DNA of 64,000 nt, taken from Sva-07 sp963715825. Its GTDB lineage: Bacteria; Actinomycetota; Acidimicrobiia; Acidimicrobiales; Ilumatobacteraceae. Both the position numbers and the translations under genes were made by a program. The first letter of the stretch is position 1; each line of letters opens with the position of its first letter. The notes beneath the pieces were generated by a model, which ran no database searches, was not told the DNA's origin, and saw only the letters and a list, made by a program, of their open reading frames with translations. The stretch covers positions 62,001 to 126,000 of the forward strand of contig CAVQSI010000020.1 in NCBI GenBank assembly GCA_963715825.1, given 5' to 3'. Positions 18,508 to 27,540 of this stretch are shown here, piece after piece.

Positions 18508-19356
18508 TCACAGGCCTTTCGGCCGAAGCGTCTTCTCGATCAGCGCGGCGATCCAGTCGACCGTCAACGCAACGAGCGCGGTCATGACCGCACCCGTGAT
18601 CAGTACCAGGTCTCGGCTGAGCTTCAACCCGGCGCTGATGGTGGTCCCCAGCCCTCCCCCACCGATCAGGTAGGCGAGTGCAGCCATTCCCACGGTGATC
18701 ACCAGCGCGGTGCGCACACCGGCGAGGATCACGGGAATGGCCAAGGGGAGCTCGATCTGTCGAAGGGCCTGGCGCTTGGTGAGCCCCATGCCGCGGCCGG
18801 CTTCGATGACGTTCTTGTCGACCTGTTCGAGGCCGACCATGGTGTTGCGGAGCACCGGCAGCAAGGTGAAGAGCGACAACGCCCAGATGGTGGTCCACGG
18901 TCCCCGCCCGAGCCAGGCGAAGGCGAGCACCAGGAGTCCGAAGGCGGGGATGGCCTGCCCCGAGGTGGCCACGGCGAGGATCGGCGATCCGATGCGCTTG
19001 TACCTGGGGCGGGTGAGCAGGATCCCGAGCGGTACCGCCATCACGACGGTGAACACCGTCGACCACAAGGTGAGCGACAGGTGCTGTTCGAGCTGGGGCC
19101 GCAGGTTGGCGTCCCAGTCGAGCGCCCGTTCGTCCTGGAAGATCTTGTCGGCACTCTGGATGTAGGAGTAGAGCAGGATCGAGCCGACGATCACGATGAT
19201 CGGTGTGATGAACAGCCCGGCGTTCGTCTTGATCAGCCGCACCCCGGGTGGAAGCTGGTAGCCGGACTTGACCGTCAACGAGCCCTCGGGCTCGAAGGCG
19301 TGGATCTCGTCGACCTCAGCGACCTCGGTCGGTACGTCGTGCAGCTGGGATGTCAT
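18508..19356 (-). CDS. Betaine-type ABC transporter permease, second system
   Basis: A 282-residue permease: a ~50-residue cytoplasmic N-terminus (EVAEVDEIHAFEPEGS), then about six membrane spans. The EAA region is NVIEAGRGMGLTKRQALRQIELPLAIPVILAGVRTALVITVGMAALAYLIGGGGLG, diagnostic for the Opu/ProW family. Its start overlaps the ATPase stop by one base (19356). Third gene in a leftward operon permease-ATPase-permease-binding protein. Confidence 0.93.
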   Translation of the reverse strand: MTSQLHDVPTEVAEVDEIHAFEPEGSLTVKSGYQLPPGVRLIKTNAGLFITPIIVIVGSILLYSYIQSADKIFQDERALDWDANLRPQLEQHLSLTLWSTVFTVVMAVPLGILLTRPRYKRIGSPILAVATSGQAIPAFGLLVLAFAWLGRGPWTTIWALSLFTLLPVLRNTMVGLEQVDKNVIEAGRGMGLTKRQALRQIELPLAIPVILAGVRTALVITVGMAALAYLIGGGGLGTTISAGLKLSRDLVLITGAVMTALVALTVDWIAALIEKTLRPKGL

Positions 19357-20618
19357 CAGTGGCCCGCCCCCGATCCGTTGGATCCATTGAGCTCGGCTTC
19401 CTGAACCGCCAGCTGCTCGTAGTGCTTCTTGGCTTGACCACGCAGGCGCTTGAGGACGTCGGCGAGCACTTCGATGTCGAGGATGCCCTGGCAGCGGCCC
19501 TTGCCGTCGACGACGACGGCCTGACCGGCGTTCGACAACAGCATCTCTTCGAGGGCGTCATGGAGGGTGGCATTGGGCTCGACGGTCGCCATCACCGCGG
19601 CACCGGCTTGCGAGAGCGGTGTCGCGGTGTCGGCGAGGTGGTGGTCGTTGACCCAGCGGATCGGCCGCTGCTCGCTGTCGAGTACGAGCATCCACTTCTC
19701 CGGCGACGCCTCGTACAGACGCTGCGCGTCGGAGCGGTCCGTGTCCACACTCACGATCGGCCAGTCCTCCGACAGCCGGAGATCGCGGACCCGTTCGAAG
19801 TTGAGGCCCTTCAGTGTCGAGCCCGATCCGATGAAGTCGCTGACGAAGTCGTCGACCGGGTAGGCGAGGATGCGCTCGGGGGTGTCGAACTGGCGGATCA
19901 CCGACTGCTCGCCGAGGATGGCGATGCGGTCACCCATCTTGATCGCTTCGTCGATGTCGTGGGTGACGAACACGATCGTCTTCTTCAGCTCGCCCTGCAG
20001 ACGCAGGAACTCGTTCTGCAGGCGATCGCGGGTGATCGGGTCGATGGCGCCGAACGGCTCGTCCATCAGCAGCACATCGGGGTCGCCGCCGAGCGCTCGG
20101 GCGACGCCCACGCGCTGGGCCTGACCGCCGGAGAGTTCCTTCGGATAGCGATCGCGATACTGGTTCGGGTCGAGCCCGGTGATCTCCAACAGCTCGTCGA
20201 CGCGGGCCGCGATGCGGGCCTTGTCCCAGCCGAGCAGCTTCGGCACGGTGGCGATGTTCTGAGCGATCGTCTGGTGTGGGAACAGTCCGATCTGCTGGAT
20301 CACGTAACCGATCTGGCGACGCAGCTGATCGGCGTTGACGGTCGTGACGTCTTCACCGTCGAAGATGATGCGACCCGACGTGGGCTCGATCATCCGGTTG
20401 ATCAGCCGCAGCGTGGTGCTCTTGCCGCAACCAGAGGGACCGACCAGCACGAGGATCTCGCCCTTGGGGATGCTGAGATCGAGGTCGCCCACCGCCGGAA
20501 TGTCCGACCCCGGGTAGATCTTGCCGACACCCTGGAGTTCGATCATCGGGGGTGGTGCGTCGTCGTTCAGCGCGGCGGTGGCCCGGGGCGAGTACGAGGA
20601 GTTGTCGGTGACGCTCAT
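19356..20618 (-). CDS. Betaine-type ABC transporter ATP-binding protein with CBS domains, second system
   Basis: A 420-residue ATPase of the OpuCA/ProV type. Walker A VGPSGCGKSTTLR (about residue 60), VIQQIGLFPHQTIAQNIATVP, signature LSGGQAQRVGVARAL, Walker B VLLMDEPFGAIDP, H-loop VTHDIDEAI. Residues ~285-400 form CBS-like repeats (MATVEPNATLHDALEEMLLSNAGQAVVVDGKGRCQGILDIEVL). It is longer than the paralogue at 8744 mainly through an N-terminal tail and the CBS part. ATG at 20618 overlaps the upstream permease stop by 4 bases; the frame's longer extension to 21266 is a shadow of that permease. Confidence 0.93.
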   Translation of the reverse strand: MSVTDNSSYSPRATAALNDDAPPPMIELQGVGKIYPGSDIPAVGDLDLSIPKGEILVLVGPSGCGKSTTLRLINRMIEPTSGRIIFDGEDVTTVNADQLRRQIGYVIQQIGLFPHQTIAQNIATVPKLLGWDKARIAARVDELLEITGLDPNQYRDRYPKELSGGQAQRVGVARALGGDPDVLLMDEPFGAIDPITRDRLQNEFLRLQGELKKTIVFVTHDIDEAIKMGDRIAILGEQSVIRQFDTPERILAYPVDDFVSDFIGSGSTLKGLNFERVRDLRLSEDWPIVSVDTDRSDAQRLYEASPEKWMLVLDSEQRPIRWVNDHHLADTATPLSQAGAAVMATVEPNATLHDALEEMLLSNAGQAVVVDGKGRCQGILDIEVLADVLKRLRGQAKKHYEQLAVQEAELNGSNGSGAGH

Positions 20619-21508
20619 GAGCGAAGTCCTTTCGACGTCGTGAATCGACGGAGCAGGGTGAAGAAGAGGTCGGCGACGAGCGCCAGGGCGATGGTGAAGA
20701 CCACTCCGGTCCACATCCGCTCGACGGAGGTGACGTCCGGGAATCGCTGGAGGCCGTCGTTGATGTAGCGGCCGAGGCCGGTGCCGCCGACGAGCGGCGC
20801 GATGGCGGCGATGCCGATGTTGAGCAGCGTCGCCACCCGGATACCGGTCAGGATGATCGGCCAGGCGAGCGGCAGTTCGATCTTGAGCAACCGTTGGCTG
20901 GCGTTGAGCCCCATGCCCTTGGCCGACTCGATGACGGCGCGGTCGACGTCTTCGAGTCCGATGATGGTGTTGCGCAGGATCGGCAGGATCGAATACATCG
21001 TGAGGGCGATGATCGGGCCCCGGTCGCCGATGCCGATGCTCGGGATCGAGATGAAGATCGCAAACAGTGCCAGCGACGGGATCGTGAGCATGATCGACGC
21101 AAACCCGAGGATGAGGCCGCGGAGCACACGGACCCGATGGACGAGAATCCCGAGCACGACGGAGATGACGATGGCGATGGCCATCGACATCGCGACGAGC
21201 TGCACGGTTTCGACCACACGCTCGAAGATCGGCGACCAGCCCTCGGCGTCGGACATCCACGTCCACCAGCTCTGGTAGGCGTCAGGGTTGAAGACGAGCG
21301 CCGGCAGTTCACCGATGCCGGTGAACAGGACGTCGAAGCCCTCGATCAGATCGTTGTTGGCTGCGGTGTCGGCGATGAACAGCCACCAACCGAGCAGGAG
21401 CAGGAACAACGCAACGGCGATCCCCCGGGCCGGGACACGGCGACGCGGCCGCGTCCCTTCCGGCTGCGGAGTGGTCGGAGCAGCCAACCGATCGATGACA
21501 TCGCTCAT
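20615..21508 (-). CDS. Betaine-type ABC transporter permease, second system (first gene)
   Basis: A 297-residue permease with an N-terminal cytoplasmic tail, a first span GIAVALFLLLLGWWLFIAD, a periplasmic loop (~60 residues) and five more spans. The EAA block DRAVIESAKGMGLNASQRLLKIELPLAWPIILTGIRVATLLNIGIAAIAPLVGGTGLGRYINDGL is typical of the family. ATG at 21508 (MSDVIDRL) chosen; another in-frame ATG lies at 21550. First gene of the leftward operon; the 527 bases upstream hold the promoter. Confidence 0.92.
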   Translation of the reverse strand: MSDVIDRLAAPTTPQPEGTRPRRRVPARGIAVALFLLLLGWWLFIADTAANNDLIEGFDVLFTGIGELPALVFNPDAYQSWWTWMSDAEGWSPIFERVVETVQLVAMSMAIAIVISVVLGILVHRVRVLRGLILGFASIMLTIPSLALFAIFISIPSIGIGDRGPIIALTMYSILPILRNTIIGLEDVDRAVIESAKGMGLNASQRLLKIELPLAWPIILTGIRVATLLNIGIAAIAPLVGGTGLGRYINDGLQRFPDVTSVERMWTGVVFTIALALVADLFFTLLRRFTTSKGLRS

Positions 21509-22035
21509 GGTGCAGCGCAGCCCCGTCGTGAGGTCGCCAGCAGATTCCATGTGGTGCGCGATGTCGGTGCTCGGATGGGTTCCTCTCGCGGCCGTCTTGG
21601 GAGGCCTCGTTCGCGGAGACGGGCGCGGGCGGGCGCCCACGACCTCGTTGATGCGTTCCGACGACCATACACATGGCCTCGGCGATGACAACTCGGCGCA
21701 GCGCCGTCTGGCCGTCGCAAGCGCGACGGCCACGACATCGAGGCGCAGCGAATACGGAGGCCCGAGCCGTCACCTCACCCACTGCGACTGGCGCGCCGAG
21801 CAGTGCGCCTGAACTGGTGGTTTCCGATGTTCCGGGCCGAGTTCGGGACCACCGATCTGTGCGACCCGATCACCCGACCGTGTCCGTCCTCGGTCACCGG
21901 CAAATCACGGCAAAGAAGTTTGCGCTCCGACTTGACCACTCCCCCGAACACGGACGCACCTCGACCCACCCCATCATGAGCGAACCGACCGGATACGGCG
22001 GTCTCGCTCATCGCGACCGGGTCGACGGGGCTCCG
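21509..22035. other. 527-base gap between two leftward genes
   Basis: I see no convincing gene here. The part near 21510-21760 should contain the promoter of the betaine-type importer operon; the part near 22000 contains the hairpin that follows the serine hydrolase gene. Open frames across it show no recognisable protein features. Confidence 0.6.
21976..22011 (-). terminator. Stem-loop after the serine hydrolase gene
   Basis: ATGAGCGA (21976-21983) pairs with TCGCTCAT (22004-22011), and the inner ACCG/CGGT (21984-21987, 21999-22002) extends the stem with one bulged base. It lies 25 bases after the stop of the leftward hydrolase gene. No T-tract follows. Confidence 0.55.
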
Positions 22036-23193
22036 TCAGAGGCTGGAGCGGACGGCGTCGTTGAGCGCGAGGGTGCGGGGGTCGCCGGCGATGCCGCCGG
22101 CCATCTGGTTCATCACGTAGCCGTAGCCGACCTTGGCGTCCGGATCGGCGTAGCCGAGCGACCCGCCGGCACCGGCATGGCCGAACGCAGACGGCGACAG
22201 CATCGGGGTGAGCGTGCCGTGCAGCATGAACCCCATGCCGAACTGACTCGGGAACACCAGCACCGCGTCGGGCCCGTTGACCGCTTCGGCTCGCGCCGTG
22301 GCGAGCGTGTCCGGACTGATCAGTCGGATCCCGTCGACCGACCCGACGGTCGCTGCGTACATGCGGGCGAGGCTGCGCGCCGTGGTGATGCCGTTGGCAG
22401 CGGGCATCTCGGTGGCGTGCACGGCGCGAGAGTTGAACGTGTTGTCATCTCCGACGAAGGTCAACGCACCGTTGGCGGTCAGCGCCTTCCAGATCATCGT
22501 GCCGGGGCCCGTGAACTGTTCCATCAACGCGGCGACGTTCGGATCGTCGGGCGGCGGCACCGATTCGAGCACCGCCACACGGGACTCCTCCGACTCGGGC
22601 AACCCGATCCAGAAGTCGAGCCCGAGCGGTGCAGCCACCTCCTCGGCGAAGTACGTGCCGAGGGTTCGGCCGTCGACTCGGCGGAGCAACTCGCCGGCGA
22701 GCCAGCCATAGGTCACCGCGTGATAGCCGTGTTTGGTCCCCGGCTCCCAGATCGGCGCCTGCGCCGCCAACGCTTCCACCATGGGACCGACTGCCATGGC
22801 ATCGTCGAAGCCGAGTTCGGCGTCGGGGTACGCCAGGCCCGCCTGGTGGCTCATCATCTGCGCAACCGTGATCTCGCCCTTGCCGTTCGCCGCGAATTCC
22901 GGCCAGTACGTCGCCACCGACTCGTCGTAGGAGATCAGGCCGGCGTCGACGAGACGCGCGATACAGATGGCGGTCGCCCCCTTCGTGGTCGAGAACACCA
23001 ACTGCAGCGTGTCCTCGGTCCATGCGCGACCCGTCGCCTTGTCGGCAACGCCTGCCCACAGGTCGGCTTTGACTTCGCCGTCGACGTAGAGCGAGAAGGC
23101 AGCACCGACCTCGCCGTGCTCGGCGAAGTTCCGCTCGAACGCGTCGGCGACCGCGCCGAACCCGTCTGCAACCGTGCCGTTGATCTGCGTCAT
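22036..23193 (-). CDS. Serine hydrolase, class C beta-lactamase/EstB family
   Basis: A ~385-residue serine hydrolase of the beta-lactamase class C/esterase group (Pfam Beta-lactamase). Catalytic SxxK is STTK (in LVFSTTKGATAICIARLV), the YxN-equivalent tyrosine is in KHGYHAVTYGWLAGELLRRV, and the C-terminal FGHAGAGGSLGYADP supplies the third motif (HAG/KTG-like). No signal peptide is visible, which fits intracellular EstB-like esterases rather than secreted beta-lactamases. The ATG at 23193 (MTQINGTVADGF) matches family starts; an in-frame ATG at 23211 is possible. Divergent from leuS, 47 bases apart. Confidence 0.9.
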   Translation of the reverse strand: MTQINGTVADGFGAVADAFERNFAEHGEVGAAFSLYVDGEVKADLWAGVADKATGRAWTEDTLQLVFSTTKGATAICIARLVDAGLISYDESVATYWPEFAANGKGEITVAQMMSHQAGLAYPDAELGFDDAMAVGPMVEALAAQAPIWEPGTKHGYHAVTYGWLAGELLRRVDGRTLGTYFAEEVAAPLGLDFWIGLPESEESRVAVLESVPPPDDPNVAALMEQFTGPGTMIWKALTANGALTFVGDDNTFNSRAVHATEMPAANGITTARSLARMYAATVGSVDGIRLISPDTLATARAEAVNGPDAVLVFPSQFGMGFMLHGTLTPMLSPSAFGHAGAGGSLGYADPDAKVGYGYVMNQMAGGIAGDPRTLALNDAVRSSL

Positions 23194-23240
23194 TCGCAGG
23201 ACGGTAGTCATCTGCCGGTTGCCTAGGCTGGTCGGCCGGT

Positions 23241-26102
23241 ATGAGCGACGCGAACCAACCCCCCACCGCCGGCGGCGAGACGCCCCCGAACCGCTACTCG
23301 GCGGCGCTTGCCCACGACATCGAGCTGCGCTGGCAGGACTGGTGGGACGAGCATCACACCTTCGAGACCCCGAACACCGCCGGCCCGCTCGCCGACGCCG
23401 ACCTCGCCGCTGCGCGAGGCGAGAAGCTCTTCGTGCTCGACATGTTCCCGTACCCGTCGGGCAGCGGCCTGCACGTCGGCCACCCGCTCGGGTTCATCGG
23501 CACCGACGTGTTCGCCCGGTTCAAGCGCATGACCGGCCACAACGTGTTGCACGCGATGGGCTTCGACGCGTTCGGACTGCCGGCCGAGCAGTTCGCCGTC
23601 GAGCACGGTCAGCATCCGGCGATCACCACCGCCGAGAACGTGGCCACCTACCGCCGCCAGCTGCGCCGCCTGGGCCTCGCGCACGACCCGCGGCGCAGCG
23701 TGTCGACCACCGACCCCGAGTTCTACCGCTGGACCCAGTGGATCTTCAGTCAGGTGTTCAACGCCTGGTACGACGACGACCTCGACCGAGCCCGACCGAT
23801 CGATGAGCTGATCGGCGAGTTCGAGTCTGGCGCCCGCCCGACACCCGACGGGCGGCCGTGGACCGAGCTGTCAGTCGGCGAGCGCGCGAAGATCGTCGAC
23901 GATCACCGCCTCGCCTACGTGAGCGAGGCACCGGTCAACTGGTGTCCCGGCCTGGGCACCGTCGTCGCCAACGAGGAGGTCACCGCCGACGGACGTAGCG
24001 ACCGCGGCAACTTCCCGGTGTTCAAGCGCAACATGCGCCAGTGGATGATGCGCATCACCGCCTACGCCGATCGACTGATCGACGACCTCGAACTCCTCGA
24101 CTGGACCGACGGCATCAAGACGATGCAGCGCAACTGGATCGGCCGCAGTCATGGCGCCGAGGTCCACTTCCCGTCACCCGCCGGCGAGATCACGGTCTTC
24201 ACGACGCGTCCCGACACGCTGTTCGGGGCGTCGTTCATGGTCCTGTCGCCCGAGCATCCGTTCGTCGACGCGCTGACCGTCGCCGGCCAGACGGACGCGG
24301 TCGCCGCGTACCGCGATCAGGCGGCGAAGAAGAAGGACATCGAACGACAGGACGAGACCCGCGAGAAGTCGGGTGTGTTCACCGGTTCGTACGCCACGAA
24401 CCCGGTCAACGGCGAGCAGATCCCGGTGTGGATCGCCGACTACGTCCTGATGGGCTACGGCACCGGGGCGATCATGGCCGTGCCGTGCGGCGACCAGCGC
24501 GACTTCGAGTTCGCCGAGAAGTTCGGCCTGCCGATCCCGGCGATCCAGCGGCCGCCCGACTCGTGGTTCGAGGCTCAGGGGATCGAACCGACGCTCGACA
24601 CCTCGCAGTGGCCCGTTGCCTTCGTCGGCGATGCACCGTACGTGCAGTCGTCGAACGACGAACTCGACCTCGACGGCGTCGACAACAAGGCCGATGGGAT
24701 CGCGAAGACGAACGCCTGGCTCGAGGCGCACGGCGCCGGCACCGCGACGATCAACTACAAGCTGCGCGACTGGCTGTTCAGCCGCCAGCGCTACTGGGGC
24801 GAACCGTTCCCGATCGTGTACGACGCCGAGGGCCGCCCGCACTCGCTGCCCGACGACATGCTGCCGGTGCTGCTCCCCGAGACCGAGTCGTTCTCGCCGC
24901 GCACGTTCGACGCCGACGACGAGTTCTCGAACCCGGAGAGCCCGCTCGACCGCCTCGGCGACTGGGTCGAGGTCGAACTCGACCTGGGTGACGGCCTGCA
25001 GACCTATCGCCGTGACACCAACGTCATGCCGCAGTGGGCCGGCTCGTGTTGGTACGAGATGCGTTACCTCGACCCCACGAACGACGACCGCTTCGTCGAC
25101 CGCGAGGTCGAGGAGTACTGGATGGGCCCGCGCACCGACATCCGCCCCGACCATCCCGGCGGCGTCGACTTGTACGTCGGCGGTGTCGAGCACGCGGTAC
25201 TCCACCTCCTCTACTCCCGTTTCTGGCACAAGGTGCTCTACGACCTCGGCCACGTCAGCTCCAAGGAGCCCTACGCCCGCCTCTTCAACCAGGGCTACGT
25301 GCAGGCAGCCGCCTACAAGGACGAGCGCGAGATCTACGTCGATGCCACGAAGATCGAGGGCAACGACAACGCAGGGTTCACCTACGAGGGCAGACCCGTC
25401 ACCCGCGAGTGGGGCAAGATGGGCAAGAGCCTGAAGAACGCCGTCTCGCCCGACGACATGTACGAGCAGTACGGCGCCGACACGCTGCGCCTCTACGAGA
25501 TGGCCACCGGCCCGCTCGACGCGTCACGCCCGTGGGAGACCCGCGACGTCGTGGGCATGTACCGGTTCCTCCAGCGACTGTGGCGCACCATGGTCGACGA
25601 GGAGACCGCCGAGTGCACGGTGGTCGACACGCCCGCCGACGACGAGACGCGCAAGCTCCTGCACCGCACGATCGACACGGTGCGCACGGAGATGGGCGCG
25701 CTGCGTTTCAACACCGCGATCGCCAAGCTCATCGAGTTGAACAACGCCGTCACGAAGCTCGACGCGACCCCTCGCGAGGTTGCCGAGCCCATGGTGATCA
25801 TGCTGTCGCCTCTGGTGCCGCACATCGCCGAGGAGCTGTGGCGTGCGCTCGGCCACGACGACACGATCACCTACGTCGACTTCCCCGACGCCGATCCGGC
25901 GCTGCTCGTCGACGACACGATCGAAGTGCCGGTGCAGATCAACGGCAAGGTCCGTGGCCGGATCGACGTCGCCGCGGACGCATCAGCTGATGTGATCGAG
26001 GCGACCGCGTTGGCGGACGAGAAGATCGCGGCGATCGTCGACGGCGCCACCCCGAAGAAGGTCATCGTCGTCCCCGGCCGCATGGTCAACATCGTGCTCT
26101 GA
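23241..26102 (+). CDS. leuS: Leucyl-tRNA synthetase
   Basis: A 953-residue class I aminoacyl-tRNA synthetase attaching leucine to tRNA-Leu in the cytoplasm. MFPYPSGSGLHVGHPLGF contains the HIGH signature (HVGH) at residue ~75; the KMSKS signature is KMGKSLKN in EWGKMGKSLKNAVSPDDMYEQYG. The CP1 editing domain is complete (TTRPDTLFGASFMVLSPEHP, TGSYATNPVNGEQIPVWIADYVLMGYGTGAIMAVP). The anticodon-binding domain and the C-terminal leucine-specific tail (VQINGKVRGRIDVAADAS) are present. Length is normal for actinobacterial LeuS. It stands alone and is the only housekeeping translation gene in the window. Confidence 0.98.
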   Translation: MSDANQPPTAGGETPPNRYSAALAHDIELRWQDWWDEHHTFETPNTAGPLADADLAAARGEKLFVLDMFPYPSGSGLHVGHPLGFIGTDVFARFKRMTGHNVLHAMGFDAFGLPAEQFAVEHGQHPAITTAENVATYRRQLRRLGLAHDPRRSVSTTDPEFYRWTQWIFSQVFNAWYDDDLDRARPIDELIGEFESGARPTPDGRPWTELSVGERAKIVDDHRLAYVSEAPVNWCPGLGTVVANEEVTADGRSDRGNFPVFKRNMRQWMMRITAYADRLIDDLELLDWTDGIKTMQRNWIGRSHGAEVHFPSPAGEITVFTTRPDTLFGASFMVLSPEHPFVDALTVAGQTDAVAAYRDQAAKKKDIERQDETREKSGVFTGSYATNPVNGEQIPVWIADYVLMGYGTGAIMAVPCGDQRDFEFAEKFGLPIPAIQRPPDSWFEAQGIEPTLDTSQWPVAFVGDAPYVQSSNDELDLDGVDNKADGIAKTNAWLEAHGAGTATINYKLRDWLFSRQRYWGEPFPIVYDAEGRPHSLPDDMLPVLLPETESFSPRTFDADDEFSNPESPLDRLGDWVEVELDLGDGLQTYRRDTNVMPQWAGSCWYEMRYLDPTNDDRFVDREVEEYWMGPRTDIRPDHPGGVDLYVGGVEHAVLHLLYSRFWHKVLYDLGHVSSKEPYARLFNQGYVQAAAYKDEREIYVDATKIEGNDNAGFTYEGRPVTREWGKMGKSLKNAVSPDDMYEQYGADTLRLYEMATGPLDASRPWETRDVVGMYRFLQRLWRTMVDEETAECTVVDTPADDETRKLLHRTIDTVRTEMGALRFNTAIAKLIELNNAVTKLDATPREVAEPMVIMLSPLVPHIAEELWRALGHDDTITYVDFPDADPALLVDDTIEVPVQINGKVRGRIDVAADASADVIEATALADEKIAAIVDGATPKKVIVVPGRMVNIVL

Positions 26103-26227
26103 TCCCTGGCGTCTGAGCTCTGACGTCGTTCTCGTGAACTCGGAACAACACCCCCTTGCCTTTTTCGGCGGGTGGCGCGACGATGGCGTCGGGTCCGATG
26201 AGGTGACCAACAGGGATCCAGGAACGA

Positions 26228-26243
26228 AACCGGTCAACCGGTT
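26228..26243. terminator. Hairpin downstream of leuS
   Basis: AACCGG-TCAA-CCGGTT is a perfect 6-bp stem with a 4-base loop, flanked by GGAAC (26221-26225) and GTTCC (26241-26245) that offer an alternative longer pairing. It lies between the convergent leuS and kinase-like genes and could end transcription from either side. The rest of the 232-base gap shows no gene. Confidence 0.45.
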
Positions 26244-26334
26244 CCGTGTACTGATCCAAGCCTTTCCCCGCCAACGGGAGCGCACCTCACCGGGCCCAGT
26301 TTCGCGCTCAGGGAAACCTTCCAGCGAGGTGCGT

Positions 26335-27381
26335 TCAGGCGAGCAGCGACATCCAGTCGAGATCGACCGCGGCGCGCGATTGACGAGACATCATCACGTT
26401 CGCGAGATCGCGTTCGCGCGGCACGTCGAGGTCCATCCCCCGAGCGGCGACGGCCGGGTACACGAGGCAGAACAGCGAAGCGATGCGGTACTTCTCCCAC
26501 ATGTCGGCAAGATCCGACTCGGGCACACCGGCGGCGACGAGGCCGCTGGTCCAGCGGTCGTAGAGCTCGCGCTCACGTGCCGCATCGACATCCAGGCACG
26601 AGCCGATGAAGTACGCCAGGTCGTAGGCGGCGGAGCCGACGCCGGTGAGCTGGAAGTCCATCAGGATCACCGTGCCGTCGGGGGCGAACATCATGTTGTC
26701 GGTGCGATAGTCGCCGTGCAACAGCGTCATCGGTCCTTCGCTCAACTGCTGGAGCAGCCCTTCGACGGCAGCGCCGAACTTGGGGCCGACCGGCTGCAGC
26801 GATTCCGGCGGTACGCAGCCGGTGGAGGCGTTCAACTTGACCCAGCCCTCGTCGAACAGCCCGGGCAACAACGCCGGATAGATCGGGTCGGCGAGCGCGA
26901 CGGCACGGCCCGACTCGCACATGCCGTCGGTGCGATTCCACCAGTTCGCGTGCCACACCGCGAGGTTGTCGATGCACGCTTCGGCGTCGGCATCGTCGAG
27001 ATGAGCGGTCTGGTCGAGCATGCGATTGCCCACGAGGTCCTCCATGACCACCACGAAGTCGGCGCCGTCGTCGGACACATCGCCGTAGTGGCCGGCGGGC
27101 ACGCGAACCGGCATGTGATCGGCGAGTTCGTTGAAGAACTTCGCCTCGCGGATGTACATGCGCAGCACCGTGCTGGTGAAGGCGGCGTTGGGATCGATCG
27201 CCGTGAGCTTCACGACCACGGTCTCGGGGACACCGGTGCCGCTGAGATGCGCCCGGTAGACAGCGCTGCTCACCCCGAGGCCCGCGCCGATCTCGTGCAC
27301 TTGGACATCGGTGACGTTCCAGCCCAAGTGTTCCTGGAACCATGCCGCGGTGATCTCGGTCGGCGTCTTCGGAATGCTCAT
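26335..27381 (-). CDS. Phosphotransferase family protein (EcKinase/aminoglycoside-kinase-like)
   Basis: A 348-residue protein of the kinase-like superfamily. The nucleotide-binding lysine is in ETVVVKLTAIDP, the Brenner motif is LLHGDYRTDNMMF (catalytic Asp and Asn) and the Mg-binding Asp is in VILMDFQLTGVGSAAYDLAYF. The N-terminus MSIPKTPTEITAAWFQEHLG matches the EcKinase/CHK-like subgroup found near acyl-CoA and sterol catabolic genes in actinobacteria. ATG at 27381 is chosen; the frame open to 28614 is a P450 shadow. It is divergent from the cytochrome P450 gene (160 bases apart), suggesting a functional link. Substrate unknown. Confidence 0.9.
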   Translation of the reverse strand: MSIPKTPTEITAAWFQEHLGWNVTDVQVHEIGAGLGVSSAVYRAHLSGTGVPETVVVKLTAIDPNAAFTSTVLRMYIREAKFFNELADHMPVRVPAGHYGDVSDDGADFVVVMEDLVGNRMLDQTAHLDDADAEACIDNLAVWHANWWNRTDGMCESGRAVALADPIYPALLPGLFDEGWVKLNASTGCVPPESLQPVGPKFGAAVEGLLQQLSEGPMTLLHGDYRTDNMMFAPDGTVILMDFQLTGVGSAAYDLAYFIGSCLDVDAARERELYDRWTSGLVAAGVPESDLADMWEKYRIASLFCLVYPAVAARGMDLDVPRERDLANVMMSRQSRAAVDLDWMSLLA

Positions 27382-27540
27382 GTCGTCCCCTCCCGGCGTC
27401 GCCCCCTGCGATACCGCCAGAGAAACTAGCTGGACGGCCGCCCACCGGCGCCCTTCGATCCTGGCGTCGACGGCGGCCGCCTCTCGACCACATCGACAGG
27501 TGGGCCATACTCGTTGGCACGCGAGACGGAGGGACCTCGA